Of a stretch of 64,000 nt of DNA, positions 43,904-56,879 are shown one piece after another. The notes beneath the pieces are model-generated. The model ran no database searches. It was not told the origin of the DNA and worked only from the letters and a program-made list of their open reading frames with translations. The DNA is from Tenebrio molitor. Its lineage: Eukaryota > Arthropoda > Insecta > Coleoptera > Tenebrionidae. A program made the position numbers and the translations under genes. Where the stretch lies: positions 14,074,001 through 14,138,000 of the forward strand of contig NC_091049.1 in NCBI RefSeq assembly GCF_963966145.1, written 5' to 3'. The stretch's first letter is position 1. Each line of letters opens with the position of its first letter.

Positions 43904-45491
43904 TTAGTCCTCATCAGATAGTTCATAGTTTGACGTATCAGACGATGCAGCTGATGAATCAGATAAATCTTCGTCTGAACCGAAATATGGTTTTAGGTCC
44001 TGGACGTGCCATCTACCTGCGTTAGACCCGTCTTCATTTTGAAGTTCGTACACGGCAGGTGAAACTTTTCGCGTGATTAGACAAAGAATGTAGCGAAGTG
44101 CTAACTTCGCGGGGTAACCTCTCGCCTGATCCGAAAGAACTTTGTTTCTGCGCCAGACTTTCTGACCGACTTCAAATTGAATATCCCGCCTATCCAGGTT
44201 GTACCTGTCAGAGTATCGAACATAGGCGCGGTGAAGTTTGTGGCGAACTTCATTAAATATGACTTGGAGGCTTGTGAGTTCCGCCGCGTAACAATTTCTC
44301 ACCCGGTGAAATTTCGACGTCCTCTACGATAGGGTCGACGGTACCATAGTAGTTACCGCTTAGGGGTACATGGCGTCCAAAGTTTAAAAATGCAGGTGTA
44401 TAGCCCGTGATTTCGTGGCGTGCGGTATTGATTGCTTGTTGGATTTTTTGGATTTCTCCATCCCAAGTATCGTGTGACTGGACATAGCTTTTAATGGCGG
44501 TGCCGACGCTTCGGTGTGTTCTCTCAACAAAATTTACTTGCGGGTGATACCGTGCATTGAACCATATTGATTGTACCCGATATTTCGCCGCGAGATCTCG
44601 AAGGGCGCGACCGGCAAATTGCGTGCCGTTGTCACAGAGTATGAACTGTGGGACACCAAAAACTAGCAGGACTTGATTTTCAAGGAAGCGTACCATTTGC
44701 GAAGCGCTTGCCTTCTTTAGTGGCAACAACACCACATACTTTGTAAACCAGTCGCTTATGGCAACCAAATATTTATTACCTAGGCGAGACTTGGGGAATG
44801 GGCCCATAAAGTCAGTCGCGATGACTTGCCACGGGAACCGTACATTCTTTTCTCTTCCCATTAAACCCAGTTTGCCGGTAAAACTAGGTTTTTGCTCACC
44901 GCAAATCCGACAAGATTTTATATATTTGGTGACCTCTTTGATCATCTTGGGCCAATAATAGTTTTCCCGTACGCGACTCAACGTTTTAAAGATGCCAAAA
45001 TGTGAAGCTGTAGGGTGGTCGTCACACTCGAGCAAAACTTGTTGTCTCTGCTCCGCCGGGACGTATAATATCCACTCGCGAACATTTGCTTCAAACGGGA
45101 TTCTCGCCGGGATGTACTTGTAAATTAGATCGTCTTCAATTTTCCACTGTCTGGATCTGCCTGAATTTTTTCTTTAAGACTGTTGTAATACGCGTCAGTC
45201 GTGTTTGGGTCGATATCTTTAAGACAGATATTATTTGGTACTTCTTCGGGGGAAATTGGTTGAAGAAAAGCGCTCGAAAGGGCGTCTGGTACTCGTTGAT
45301 AAGCACCTTTGCGATAAATAATGTCAAAATCAAACTGCTGTAATTTTAGAGACCATCTCGCCAAGCGACCAGAGGGGTTCGACATTTTGCTCAGATACCT
45401 CAATGAACTGTGGTCAGTCACAACCGTGAATTTGACGCCTTCCACGTAAGCTCTGAATTTTTCTATGGCAAAAATTACAGCTAAGGCTTCC
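43904..45491 (-). pseudogene. Gypsy copy 2 Pol, integrase part
   Basis: Holds the integrase zinc-site end (YYWPKMIKEVTKYIKSC) and core (TDFMGPFPKS, CDNGTQF) at 45035-44253, a frameshift near 44295 and the C-terminal region to 43904. 45445-45125 is the end of RNase H, with a 12-bp loss near 45149 compared with copy 1. It stops at the copia insertion. Confidence 0.85.
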
Positions 45492-45734
45492 TGTTAACAT
45501 TATTATAATGAACAAAATTTGTAATTCAAATTTGCCGCGAAAAGTTTCTGTCAATTTTGTCAACTGTTAACCTAACAAAGAAACTTTGTCTGTCGTGTTC
45601 GTATCGTGTTAGTGTGCACACGTGTTTTGTTGTCATCTTGTCATTGTCCAAATAATAAAACGGCAAACAATTAATTCTCCCATTATTTTCGGTAATCTGT
45701 GATTATTTATCGATCCCGGATCCTCATCTCAACA
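45492..45734 (+). repeat. Copia copy 2, 5' LTR
   Basis: From TGTTAACATT to TCTCAACA. Contains an extra CGTATCGTGTT-like stretch near 45602 not present in the 3' LTR. Confidence 0.93.
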
Positions 45735-45843
45735 GGTTACGGGCCCAGAAACGTCCAGCGATAAATATTTTTGATCCGTTCTTGCCGCATTGCGAAAAAT
45801 TTTCCGCCTCGTGCAAAAGGGAAAAAAATCTGTGCATCGCATC

Positions 45844-48800
45844 ATGGAGAACGAGTCAATCCGTATACCGAAGCTGAAGGGGATCGAGAATTGGGCGGTC
45901 TGGAAGTTTCAAATTCGAGTAATACTGCAATCAAGTGATGCTTGGAGTATTGTCCATGGCAGTTCAGCAATCCCTGTTCAGGGTCCGACCATCGACGAGA
46001 TGACCTTCAACCGCACTCTGGCAGCCTGGAAGGAGAATGACAGCATCGCCCAAAGAATCATCGCCACCACCGTCGAAGAGAAACCACTCCTGCACATTTT
46101 CAACTGCAAATCTGCGAAAGACATGTGGGACAAACTCATTCAAGTATATAAGCAAAAATCTGAAACGAGCATTCACATGCTGATGCAACAGTGGTATAAC
46201 CTTCAGATGAAATCTGACGACGATATCGCCATGTATGTTGCCCGACTCGAGGATTTGGCTCATCGGCTGGAAATGATGGGTGAGAAAACTCCTGATCAGA
46301 TGCTTATCACCAAATTATTAATGACCTTACCACCAACATACAAGTACTTTATCAGTGCGTGGGAGTCAACGTCCACTGATCAGAGAACTCTTGCCAATCT
46401 GATATCTCGCCTTACTGCTGAAGAATCTAGAATGAGTACAGAAAATCCAGAGAATGTAGCTTTCGCATCCACCAAGGTCAACTGAAACAAACCGGGACTC
46501 AAGGGTACCTGCAACTACTGTAAAAAACACGGGCATTGGATTTGAGATTGCAAGAAAAGGAAAGCAGCCAACGAGAGGAAAGCAGCAGCACATCATGACG
46601 GTCGCAATGAAGCACTCACCGGGGAAGCCCTCTCAACCGTGCAGGACAGTGAGAAATCATCAGAAATTTGGTATTTGGATTCCGGAGCGACAGATCATAT
46701 GTCAAATCAACGCAGATGGTTCCAGAATTTCAAGCATTACCAAGAACCAAAATTTGGCCGAATTGGCAATGGAAAATTGATTCCTGCAATCGGATCTGGA
46801 AATATTGATATAATTGCTTATAATGGAGAAAATTGGATTCCCAAATTTCTCTCAGATGTTTTGTATGTGCCCGATCTGACTTATAACCTCTTTTCCTTAG
46901 GTGCCACACTTGATAAAGGCATCCAGTACCAATCAGATGATCGCACATGCAGGTTATTTAAAGGAGGAAATGTCGTTGCAGCGGGAGAGAGAAGAAATAA
47001 ATTGTTTGAGATGAAATTTCGCAGCAGAATCAGCAATCCGGAATCTCAAGCAAATGCAGCAGCATCAGTGGACTCTCTTCAGACCTGGCACAACAGACTG
47101 GCACATCAACATGCAGGGCAAGTAAAGAAAATACTCAGAAAGTCGCAAACACCTTTTGATGATCAAGTTTTTCGTTGCAAACGTTCTATTTTTGGGAAAA
47201 TGCACAGACTTCCTTTTCCGAAAAGCATTTCAAAGTCTTCAAGAGTGGGAGAATTAATACACATGGATTTATGTGGACCCATGCAGGAAAAATCTTTAGG
47301 AGGAGCTCGCTACTTTTTGCTGTTGAAGGATGATTTTTCAGATTGGAGAACCTTATACTTCATCAAGGAATAATCCGATACGTGTAAAGATCTTGAAGAT
47401 TTTATAAAGAGGACTGAAAAATATTTGCCAAAGGGTTTAAAAATTCTAAGATCCGACAATGGTTTAGAATTTATAAACGCAGAAATCAGGAACATCACTC
47501 AACGTTACGGGATAATTCATCAGAAAAATGTGTCCTATACTCCAAAGCAAAATGGAGCGGCCGAACGGGAAAATCGTACAATTGTGGAGCTCGCCAGGAC
47601 GCTTCTGCAGGACAGTGGACTTCCGATGAATCTGTGGGCAAAAGCAGTCAACTTTGCGACCTACAATTTGAACTGGACAGGAACGAGCAGTCAGTCCAAC
47701 GTTTTTCCGAGTGAGCTCTGGCTGAATAAAAAACCCGACGTGAAAACCTTCCATTTCTTTGGTGAAAATGTTACACACACATTCCGAAAGAAAAGAGAAG
47801 AAGGTTATTTTGTGGGCTACGACTTGGACACGAAAGGATACAGAGTTTGGGTTCCATGCAAGAATCAAGTCAAAACTCATCGCAATATAGTCTTCGTGAA
47901 TCAGAAATATCAAGATCACCAGAGAAACAACAACCAAGACGTAGTTGAAGTGATCGTAAATCATCCACATCAGGAGCCGGAACACGAAGAGCAGGAAACG
48001 CCAGAAAATCAGAAATTAGCAGAAAGCGAATCAGAGATGTCCGATGAAGAAGAGGATGAATCAATTCACGATTCACTTCCAAAATCTCGAGAAGAGTCAG
48101 AACAGGAGCAAGATCCCGTGCAGCAAGACACATACAGTCTACGAGATCGTTCAAAAATCCGTAATCCGGAAAGATTTGCAAATATTTCGATTTTAAATGC
48201 TGAACCTGAGTCATTTGAGGAAGCGACATTCAGCGGAAATTCCGAACAGTGGAAGCAAGCCATGGACGAAGAAATACAATCGCTGAAGCAAAATCAAACA
48301 TGGACGTTAGTCGAACCTCCGAAAAATCAGCAATTCATCGATAACAGATGGGTCTACAAAATTAAAAGAAATGAGGACGGCAGCGTGCAGAAGTACAAGG
48401 CAAGATTAGTTGCTCGAGGCTTCAGACAAGTTGCAGGAGTTGATTACAATGAAACATTTAGTCCTGTAACCAAATTTGATTCAATTCGAATGATTTTATG
48501 TGTTGCAGTATCAGAGAAATTGATTCTTAGGCAGTTTGACGTAAAAACTGCATTCTTGTACGGAAATATAGATGAAATTCTATATATGCAGCAACCAGGC
48601 GGGTACCAGGATGGAACCAAGAGAGTATGCAAGCTGAACAGGAGTCTGTATGGTTTGAAGCAAGCCTCCAGGTGTTGGAACCAACGTTTCACATCGGTAC
48701 TCAGCAGACTCGGATTACATCCCACAAATGCAGACGTTTGCGTTTTTACCAACGGGGATCCGAAAAATCAGCTGATCCTTGCTATACACATCGATGATGG

Positions 48801-49787
48801 ATTAATTGCAGCTTCAAGACAGAGCGAAATCGACAAACTACTTCAAGAACTACACCAGGAATTCGAAATCACATCCAACCCAGTGGGCACATATTTGGGA
48901 CTGCAAATCAAGAGGATGGATGACGGCTCAATATTCCTACACCAGAAAGTTTACGCTGAGAATGTGGTTCAAAGATTTAGAATGGAACATGCAAATTCCG
49001 TGAAAATCCCAGCAGATCAGCATCATCAAATGGGCCCCGAGATGCACACAAATGAAGACAAAGTGACTGACAATAAACTTTATCGTCAAATTATCGGCAG
49101 CCTAATGTATTTGTTATTGGAAACGCGACCTGACACATAACGTATGCTGTTAACAAAGCAAGTCAGTTTTTAGAAAATCCACGAAAAATCCACTGGAAGG
49201 CAGCGAAGAGAATTGTCAAATACTTAAAAGGTACGATCAATCATGGACTTTATTTTCCAGTGAAGCAAGGGGGGCAGGTCTATGCTTTCAGTGATGCCGA
49301 CTACGCTGGAGACGTAATATCACGAAAATCCACGACTGGAGTTGTTGTAAAACTGGGCACAGCAATCATCGCGTGGAAATCTACGAGGCAGAAAATCGTA
49401 ACGTTGTCAACAACTGAAGCAGAATACGTCGCAGCTTGTCAAACTGTCAAAGAGTTAATTTGGCTAAAACTTTTACTTTCAGAACTCGCTAATTTTGAGG
49501 ACTTCAAGGCCACGTTGCACGTAGATAACGAGAGTGCGATCAATCTCATAAAAAATCCCGAGTTTCATCAACGAAGTAAACACATTGACGTGCGTTACCA
49601 TTTTATAAGAGACAAGTACATCATGGGCGAATTCAACCTGGTTCACGTATCGTCAAAGCAGCAGCAGGCTGATATTCTCACGAAGCCGTTGCCCAGAGTT
49701 GCATTCGAAGATCAGAGGAGGGTGTTGAACGTTCGAGACATAAAGGACATCGACGAACATCACGTCCAGACCGCCGGATCATCCTAA
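45844..49787 (+). pseudogene. Copia copy 2 Gag-Pol, disrupted
   Basis: From the ATG at 45844 one frame runs to 49140 with TGA stops at 46483-46485 and about 46543 (the latter inside the zinc knuckle) and a TAA at about 47371. Protease (DSGATDHM), integrase, reverse transcriptase (HIDDGLIA) and RNase H are all recognisable. A deletion removes part of the region after the integrase core (near 47770, where copy 1 reads on). A 2-bp insertion near 49134 shifts the frame; RNase H (STTEAEYVA, HVDNESAI) continues to a stop at 49785-49787. Confidence 0.9.
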
Positions 49788-49841
49788 TTTATAATTGTTT
49801 GCTATGTAAAGACATGTACAATTTTTTTCATTTAGTGGGAG

Positions 49842-50073
49842 TATTAACATTATTATAATGAACGAAATTTGTAATTCAAATTTGCCGCGAAAAGTTTCTG
49901 TCAATTTTGTCAATTGTTAACCCAACAAAGAAACTTTGTCTGTCGTGTTAGTGTGCACACGTGTATTGTTGTCATCTTGTCATTTTCCAAATTGTAAAAC
50001 GGCAAACAATTAAATCTCCCATTATGTTCGGTAATCTGTGATTATTTATCGATCCCGGATCCTCATCTCAGCA
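49842..50073 (+). repeat. Copia copy 2, 3' LTR
   Basis: Begins TATTAACATT (a mutated TG) and ends TCTCAGCA. The preceding purine tract AGTGGGAG is at 49834-49841. Confidence 0.92.
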
Positions 50074-52261
50074 CTTCCCTTTCCCCGACGCTATAGTTTC
50101 TGTTTTGCTCAAGGTGCGACTGGCGTACGCGATAACATGTTCGGCGCCGTCTTGGATTTGCGTTAAGGCTGCACCGATTCCGTACCCGGAGGCATCACAT
50201 TGAATCATAAATGGAAGAGAAAAATCTGGTGATGATAAAATTGGGGCGGAAACAAGAGCTTTCTTTAAGATATCAAAGACTTGAAGAGCGGCAGGGTCTA
50301 AATTTATTGGCAACTTTTTACCTTTGTTCACGCATCTTGTTTAATTTCTTTTTGAGAATATTTAGTACATATAGTGACATAGGGTACTGTCTAGTCTTGA
50401 ACGGTTTTGCGTCTCCAGTATCAATAGAATGTTCAATTTTGTCTGTAAGTCCTAGGGGTCTGTTCGCGTTAAGTTGCTCAAGGTGAGTTAACAAATCGTT
50501 TGCTATTTTACTCTGATCGTCAGTTAAGGGTGCTAAACCATATGTTTTAGAATTAGACTGATCTGTCCCGGTATTATCAATCGAACTTATTTGGTGATTA
50601 GAAATTTCTACAAGCCACTTGTTATCTTTTTTTCTAACGGAAAGAGAAAACAAATCGAAAAAATCTGATCCAAAAATAAAGTCATTTGGAAAACTTGGCA
50701 CTAAATAGAAGGGTACTTCATGAATGTGAGAATCAATCTCGATTGGTAGGTACACTACTCCGGAAACTGTGTGAATAGTCGCGTCAACCGTGGCGAGTTT
50801 ACTGACGATGGGTACTTGCACAGAGACACCTAGAGAATCAATGAAGGGAATCCCTTTACTGCCTATTACTGAATGACAAGCACCAGTGTCTAGTAACCCT
50901 GAAATTGACTTTCCATACACTAGTGCGGAAATATACGGGCGGTTAGCTTTACGGTCTCTCGTTATTGCAAAATTTTCCGGGCTATTACCTTGACAAGGCG
51001 GTAACTTTGGTGGAGAAAGAAAGAAATGTTTAATTTTTTTTAGCCAAGCCTTCCATTCCGTTATGGTAGGTCGCCGAGAAGATAGCAGTAGTGAGGTCTC
51101 CTCGGCAGAGTTCCTCACTGCTGATTCACGTTTTTTAAATACGCGTCGCAGGAATTTGTGGTTTTACCTTTCTTGCCACACCGAAAGCAGAAAATATTTC
51201 GTTTCGCGGAACACTGACTGTACACATGACCCGACGTGTCGCAATTCCGACAAACAAAGTTCGATATTTTCGCGTTACATTTGTCGCCTTTACTCCCTGA
51301 AGTCGCGGTAATTTCGGCAACGTGCAGCTGTGGATTTCTGTTTTTGACTGCGGAAGGTATGCGTTTCTTAGCCTCGTAGGCGTCATCAATTTTCTGGCAC
51401 AACTCAACTAATCTGTCTATTGAGATAATGTTTTCAAGTGCTAACGCTGAGATGTAGTGAGGACATAAATTCCGTCTAATGATTTTTAACCTATCGATTT
51501 CGGGCGGTGTTTTTGACAAACGAGTGAACATATTGTTCATAAGTGCGACATAAATGGCTGGTGATTCATCACAAGTTTGATAACGCGACTTAATTTCGTC
51601 TAAAAGTCTTTCGTCATAGTCCGGGGGAAGAAATTTTTCTTTAAGAGTTTGACGAGAGATTGCCAGTCTCCTATACCATCTCTGACAGAACGGTACCACG
51701 TGAGAGCGGGCTCTTCAAATAAGTCGTACGCGGAGCGAAATTATTCTTCTTCCGTTAGTCCTCTAGCTACCATTAGGTCATTTGCCTTTTCCAAAAATGC
51801 CGGTAAATTCGTTTTCCATTAAAAGATAAGCCCCATTTGTAAACAGGAACTGGTTTAGAAGTTCTACTCGAAAGAAACGATTGACTTGGCACGTTGATCA
51901 TTGTAGAGTTTAAGATCTGTGAGCGATTGGGGTGAGTAGAGTTTATTTTATCCAGCAAGTCCGATTCAAGCTCTAAGCATGTGGCAAATGATGTACTTTT
52001 GATTTCGTCCACTGGCTTAGAAGTAGCAGTAGATAATATAGGCCAACTGACTTTTTATCTTACCCATTTCGTGTGTATTTTCCGGGTCTACTAAAGCAAC
52101 AATTGCAGTAGTTATATCTTCGAGAGTTTTCTCTATAATAGCCTTTTCGGTGTCAGGTTTGAATTTTGAGTCTACAATTAGTTTTATTTGACGTCCCGAT
52201 AACGCACGTGTCAATAGTTTGACTTTACTGTCCCGATCGTCACGAGGTTTTAATTTTCTAG
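50074..52261 (-). pseudogene. Gypsy copy 2 Gag and 5' part of Pol
   Basis: 52261-51115 is gag, with several frameshifts and both zinc knuckles (CRNCDTSGHVYSQC, CFRCGKKGKTTNSC). 51118-50318 is the protease (LLDTGACHSVIG) up to KKLNKMRE. At about 50329 the sequence jumps directly to RNase H (LPINLDPAALQVFD): about 700 bp are missing that in copy 1 contain the reverse transcriptase core and its FLDD box. The element cannot make its own polymerase. Confidence 0.87.
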
Positions 52262-55200
52262 AGCAATTCAATGATACAAGAGGTAGAAATGAACGTATAT
52301 TAATGTAAAATTGTAAAAAATGAACATAAAAAGGGTATTTGATATGATAAATGAAACTGTGAAAATTAAATGTGAATATTTCTAGAAAGCCGCTACCATT
52401 TGAAAATTAAAATAAATTGCGATTCGGTTTTTGACCCGGGAATTACTGCCATATTAGAGCGTGTGACCAAAAGTTGGCCAGTGACAGCTCCGGGCTCTCA
52501 GGGGGTTTTTCGGGGCAGAGGGCGTGGGTTCGGAAAATAAAAAATGGGCGCCAGGCAGCTATTGTTTTGAGCTGGTTGTTAAGCTTGTCCAGCTGCCGGA
52601 ACAAGTGCTCAGTATTCTCTGATACTTCGGAGACAATACAAATAAAAAAACTTAATTCCTTGGGAATTAAATAATTGGTTTATTCAACTTTAGGGCCAAC
52701 AGTCCAGGAAATAAGAAGTGCTTACTTAAGTGTGCACTGGTCCGTGGAATTGGCAAACGCTATTCTACGTAATTCTGTTCAATTGGAAATTTCGAACCAG
52801 TTCACATTAATGGTCTTATTAAATACACTTATTTTGGTCTTATTAAGAAAGCTTTCCCTTACAGGTGACCTTGTAACTTATCTGATTATTTTGTTGTGAA
52901 TAAACTTAAAATTAATACAACTCCGATGTAAAGAAGAAAGAATTTGTTACATATGTGAAACGAAAAAGAAACGCAGTCTTCTGCTTTTATAAATTTACAA
53001 CTATAAACTAACCTCGATTCTATGATTGAAAAATGTCTGGCAGTGACCCTGACATTATAGTTTTATAAAAAAGCCATAAAAACTGCGGTCGGAAGAGTTC
53101 CGAAAATTTGACTTGACTATGTGAAATTTGCAAACTTTCTGAAAGTAGAAGAACTGCTAAAAATGATTGAAATGCAAAATTGAAAACTTGGAATTTGTGA
53201 AATCTTGTGAAAAATCTGAAATGTTTGAAGTATGAAATTTTACAAGTATGAGACGGTTCTAAATGTTGAGAAGCGGGAAATTTGAGGCGCAAATTCTTAT
53301 GATTCCGCAATAAAATTGTGCGACTTATCTTATGCCGGTAACGTGGTGTGTCCTCGATTGCGTCCTTTCGACTTGCGGTACGGTACTGTTCCTTTTCGGC
53401 GTCACGGCGTGACCTTGACGATATTCCTTAGTCCTTAACGAAACGATATCCAACGAAACGATGCGTGGTCCGACGACCTTAATGAACGATATGCGGTCTG
53501 GCGATGACCACTCTAAAGAACGATGTTCCCAAAGAACGATGTTCCCAAAGAACGATCGCCCCTGCGAACGACCCCTATCGAATTGTCGTTAGTGTTGCGA
53601 AAATCGGAAGATTCGGTAATTACCTTTCAGCGAAAAAGGGGGTTCTTGGCGCTAAATTGAAGTCCTTCCGGTACTCCGCTACTCAAGAATTTTCGGTACT
53701 ATACAGATGCGGTACGGTAAGGCACGGTACGGTACTGGATCAAATTATCCAAACTGGATCGAATCCTAAACTGGATCGAACTCTAAACTGGATCGAACTA
53801 CCCCTAATAAATGGTATTAGTGAAATGAATCTGCAATTGAACGATAATTACCTCTATAAGGCGAGGGGTCACTCGACCACGAACTCTAAAAGGCGCTTCG
53901 CTGGCGTCGCCTCGACGGCTCTCGACGAAGTGTCTGACTTCCGCATTTTTAATCTCGGCACCGCAGTCCCATAAATCGCGAAAATCGTCACGCGCGCGAT
54001 TCTCGACCTTATTCAGTTGTGCGATAAGGCGTGCTGCGCTTGCGTGGTACTGCGCAATCAAAAATGTGCATTTCCGGTGGTACTACACGTGCGCGTGTCG
54101 CGGCAGGTGTACCGTCATGGCGCCGGTTTGTTTACCTCGAAATTATACCGAGCGGGAATATTCAGATTTTGGGGCGGTATTGTGTCGGTAAGTCGTGCAC
54201 GTCTATTCTGATGTTAATTGCCGTAACTAGCAGGTCAAAAAAAAAGGGACAGGAAGAAAGATGGGGTTGAAAAGAAGGAGATGACTTTCCGGCAAGTTAC
54301 TAAAGAGGAAAAGGGATCCAACATTGCCGTACGGTCACCTATCGCTGAGAAGAGAAGAAGAGAAAGTGAAGAGAAAGAGAAAGTGAAAGTGGGGTTCTGA
54401 AAGATAGGTTGCAGCTCGCCAACCTAGAGGCGTGAGGCCACCTCAGCCTGACATTTGCGGGGGTAACATGTGTTCTTCCAGCCCCCCCGTGGTGGCTGGC
54501 ACAAATGACTCTACTAATGAAACTTCCGCTTCCGGAATGAGCGACGTAAAAAAACTTGAAGGCAGGGTGGGCGCGTCGCGTTGCCAAATGCCGTGCGTTA
54601 TCTGCTAGTTCCGGGTCTTCGAACAGCGATCTATTAGTCCCGCGAGCATAAGTAGGACCTCTTGGCCTCCTACTCCGGCCAATCGCCATTGTGGCGTTTT
54701 GTAACGCTACAAGCGCGTGGCCACGTGTCGTACAGGGCGTAAAATTTGTTCAAAATATTTGGATGATACGAGCGAACAATCACGCGTCAAGTAGCTAGCC
54801 CTTCACAAAGTTAATTACAAACTTATTTTACTAAAAATTCAGCGAACTTGCACATCAACTCGGTAGATTTGTTTTGCGCAGAGTGACGGAACAAATCGTC
54901 CGTTCCTGGTGACAAATTACTGCTAAGAGTCAAAAAGGTCTGACCGTAGTTGCTGCGGTGCTGGTCGCTGCCGGAAGCTGGACTCCGGGACTCCGGTGAG
55001 GGTGAGCTTTGGCGGTGAGGACTGCGCCTGCGCGGAGCGTTGTAGCTGGCTCGCCTCAAGGATCCGGCGGTAACTCCTGTAGGATCACGAATTTGCCTCT
55101 TGGGAGTACGGGGTACGAAGATGGTATTTGACGGGAGAACGAAGATAAAGAGCGAGAGTGACGAGATAAAAAAAAAGGCCTGAGTTTTTACTCTGGTCTT

Positions 55201-55875
55201 TCTCGAGAAATTGTGCAGCGAGGTTCTCCACTTGCAGCTTCGGGATTTTTCTCGTGACGGTAGCTGCTTTTCCCTTTTGCGGCACTCAACGGTAACTGAC
55301 GGGAACGTTCACCACGTGAACAAACTTGGTGCACACGCAAAACGGGAAGAGAGTTAAAATCTCGTATCTCTCCCTTTTATAAACTCGGTGTTTTTGTTAA
55401 CTCCACGTGAAATTGAGTGGGCCAATGGTGTACTGCCGTATTCTGCAGTCGCAGTGGGGTGTTGGATTTTAATGAGAGAAGACAGTTGACAGACCAAAAT
55501 AAACAAAGAAGTGAGGTTTAGTTAAATGGAATTGTGAATGAAAAATTGAGAAATCAGCAAACCTTTGCTCGCTGAGTCACACGGAGAGGACAATGGGCAT
55601 TGAAATTGAACTAGTTTCGCCCACCAACTAGTTCGCGGCACGAAGGAACGAAGGCACTCAAATTGAGGCTCACAGTGCCCGAATGTGGGCCTCCAGGGTA
55701 AAGTTAAAAGGAACAAGGTGGCTAAACTACCCTGCTAGTAAAGCTTTTTCCGTAGGTGACGGTGAAAATTTAATTTGACTTTTGGAAGACTCCTACTTCC
55801 CCTAAATCACAAAGGGTTTAAGAGAAAAATGCGGAAATGAAAGAGGTTGATGATGTAATTATATCAAGTATCCAT
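52262..55875 (-). repeat. Gypsy copy 2, 5' LTR, broken
   Basis: 52262-52461 and 54712-55875 match the other LTRs; the space between is a separate insertion. A 50-bp gap near 55815 and the loss of the last 140 bp (after AAGTATCCAT at 55875) are further damage. Confidence 0.88.
52462..54711. mobile_element. LTR-like insertion of 2250 bp in the gypsy LTR
   Basis: Begins TGTGACCAAAAG and ends AACGCTACA, flanked by the 4-bp direct repeat AGCG (52458-52461 and 54712-54715). The other LTR copies show the empty site (TTAGAGCGCGTGGCC at about 42488). TG...CA ends and a 4-bp duplication suggest a long solo LTR of a gypsy-type family; no pol gene is present. Frames at 53504-53974 and 54339-54689 (minus) match nothing I recognise. 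Confidence 0.75.
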
Positions 55876-56879
55876 GTTAATCTATCTTTTAAACTCTCAA
55901 TTTGATTTACAAATTTATTTGGCTCGTCTAGTAACCCTTTATACTTATTTTATTATTTTCACTTATCTACGTTGTGTTTATTTTTCGTCGATAGTCACCT
56001 TTATAGTGATGATGATGTTATATTTTAAGGCCTATTAGGCAATATTCAGTAGTCGTGACACATTTTGCACTGTGTTAAAATTATTGTTGAGGTTATGGTT
56101 ATAATAAAATTCGTAAGAGACTTTCTTTGGAATTGTGATCATGAATTTAAACAGATGAATGAGTCGTCCGTTTTCACCTGACTATTTAATTTAGTTTTGA
56201 AAAAGTTTATTTTTCCTAAAATCCCCATTTTTTTAGGTAACATACTCGAAAAATTTAATACGGAATCGCATTTAACTATTACGCCCTAGTGCCGAAATAC
56301 CTCTTCCGGTAAAAGTCCAGTGCCTAAACACCAGTCACCTGAATGACTGTAGGCGTCATTTCTCTCATAAATGTTCGTCCACGAGCTTCGACAAAGACTA
56401 GTTCAGAACTTTGCCGTACGCGACACCAGTTTATTACAGGTAACCGGGATGGTTATTTTGTCTCGTTTGCCCTCGTGGTAGCCCACACATACATGGTACA
56501 TGCCGTTGGAGCGGGAACTACAACGCCCATTCTAGTCCACTGCCGGAAACTACGACCTGTCACAATGTCTTAGACCTTGTAAAGTTGGAGAAGAGGGTCC
56601 CCGGAAACCACGACTCTCCTCATCGTTGATGGCCGACAAACGAGCCTTTAATTTCAGGTGCAATTTGAGCAAAACAGTAGGAGAGAGATAGCCCTACACA
56701 GGTGTTTAACTTCGTCCATAAAAATACTAATTTTTGTTAACTACTTATAAAGTTAAATGTCTACTAATGCTGAAAAATTCATTGTAATTTTATATATATA
56801 ATACATTTTTAACAATCGCTAAAAATACTTTGTTTGGCTGCTTTCTTACTGTTCTCTCGACGGCGTTATAAAATTTAGG
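55876..56879. other. Stretch of unknown origin
   Basis: The minus strand at about 55965-55895 reads GLLDEPNKFVNQIESLKDRL, which looks like coding sequence but cannot be assigned. 56284-56640 is richer in GC. No gene is called. Confidence 0.35.

Larger units (their letters stand above)
45492..50073 (+). mobile_element. Ty1/copia LTR retrotransposon, copy 2
   Basis: 4582 bp on the plus strand, LTRs 45492-45734 and 49842-50073, 5-bp duplication CTTCC (45487-45491 and 50074-50078). Gypsy copy 1 preserves the empty site (AAGGCTTCCCTTTCCCC at about 22513), confirming the exact boundaries. The LTRs differ by several substitutions and indels (243 against 232 bp), so this insertion is older than copia copy 1. 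The half-tRNA primer site at 45735-45748 has one mismatch. Confidence 0.95.
42129..55875 (-). mobile_element. Ty3/gypsy retrotransposon, copy 2, carrying nested insertions
   Basis: Same family as 20565-27419. The 3' LTR is 42129-43655 (left) and the 5' LTR is 52262-55875 (right, broken and lacking its outer 140 bp). Internal DNA at 43656-45491 and 50074-52261 is split by a copia element. The start of gag, the primer-binding site and the beginning of the 5' LTR are deleted at 52261/52262. The outer target duplication cannot be checked because the right end is truncated. It interrupts the ABCC pseudogene. Confidence 0.9.

Noticed and set aside
53504..53974. A 156-codon frame
   Set aside because: Inside the 2250-bp insertion, with no domain and repetitive composition.
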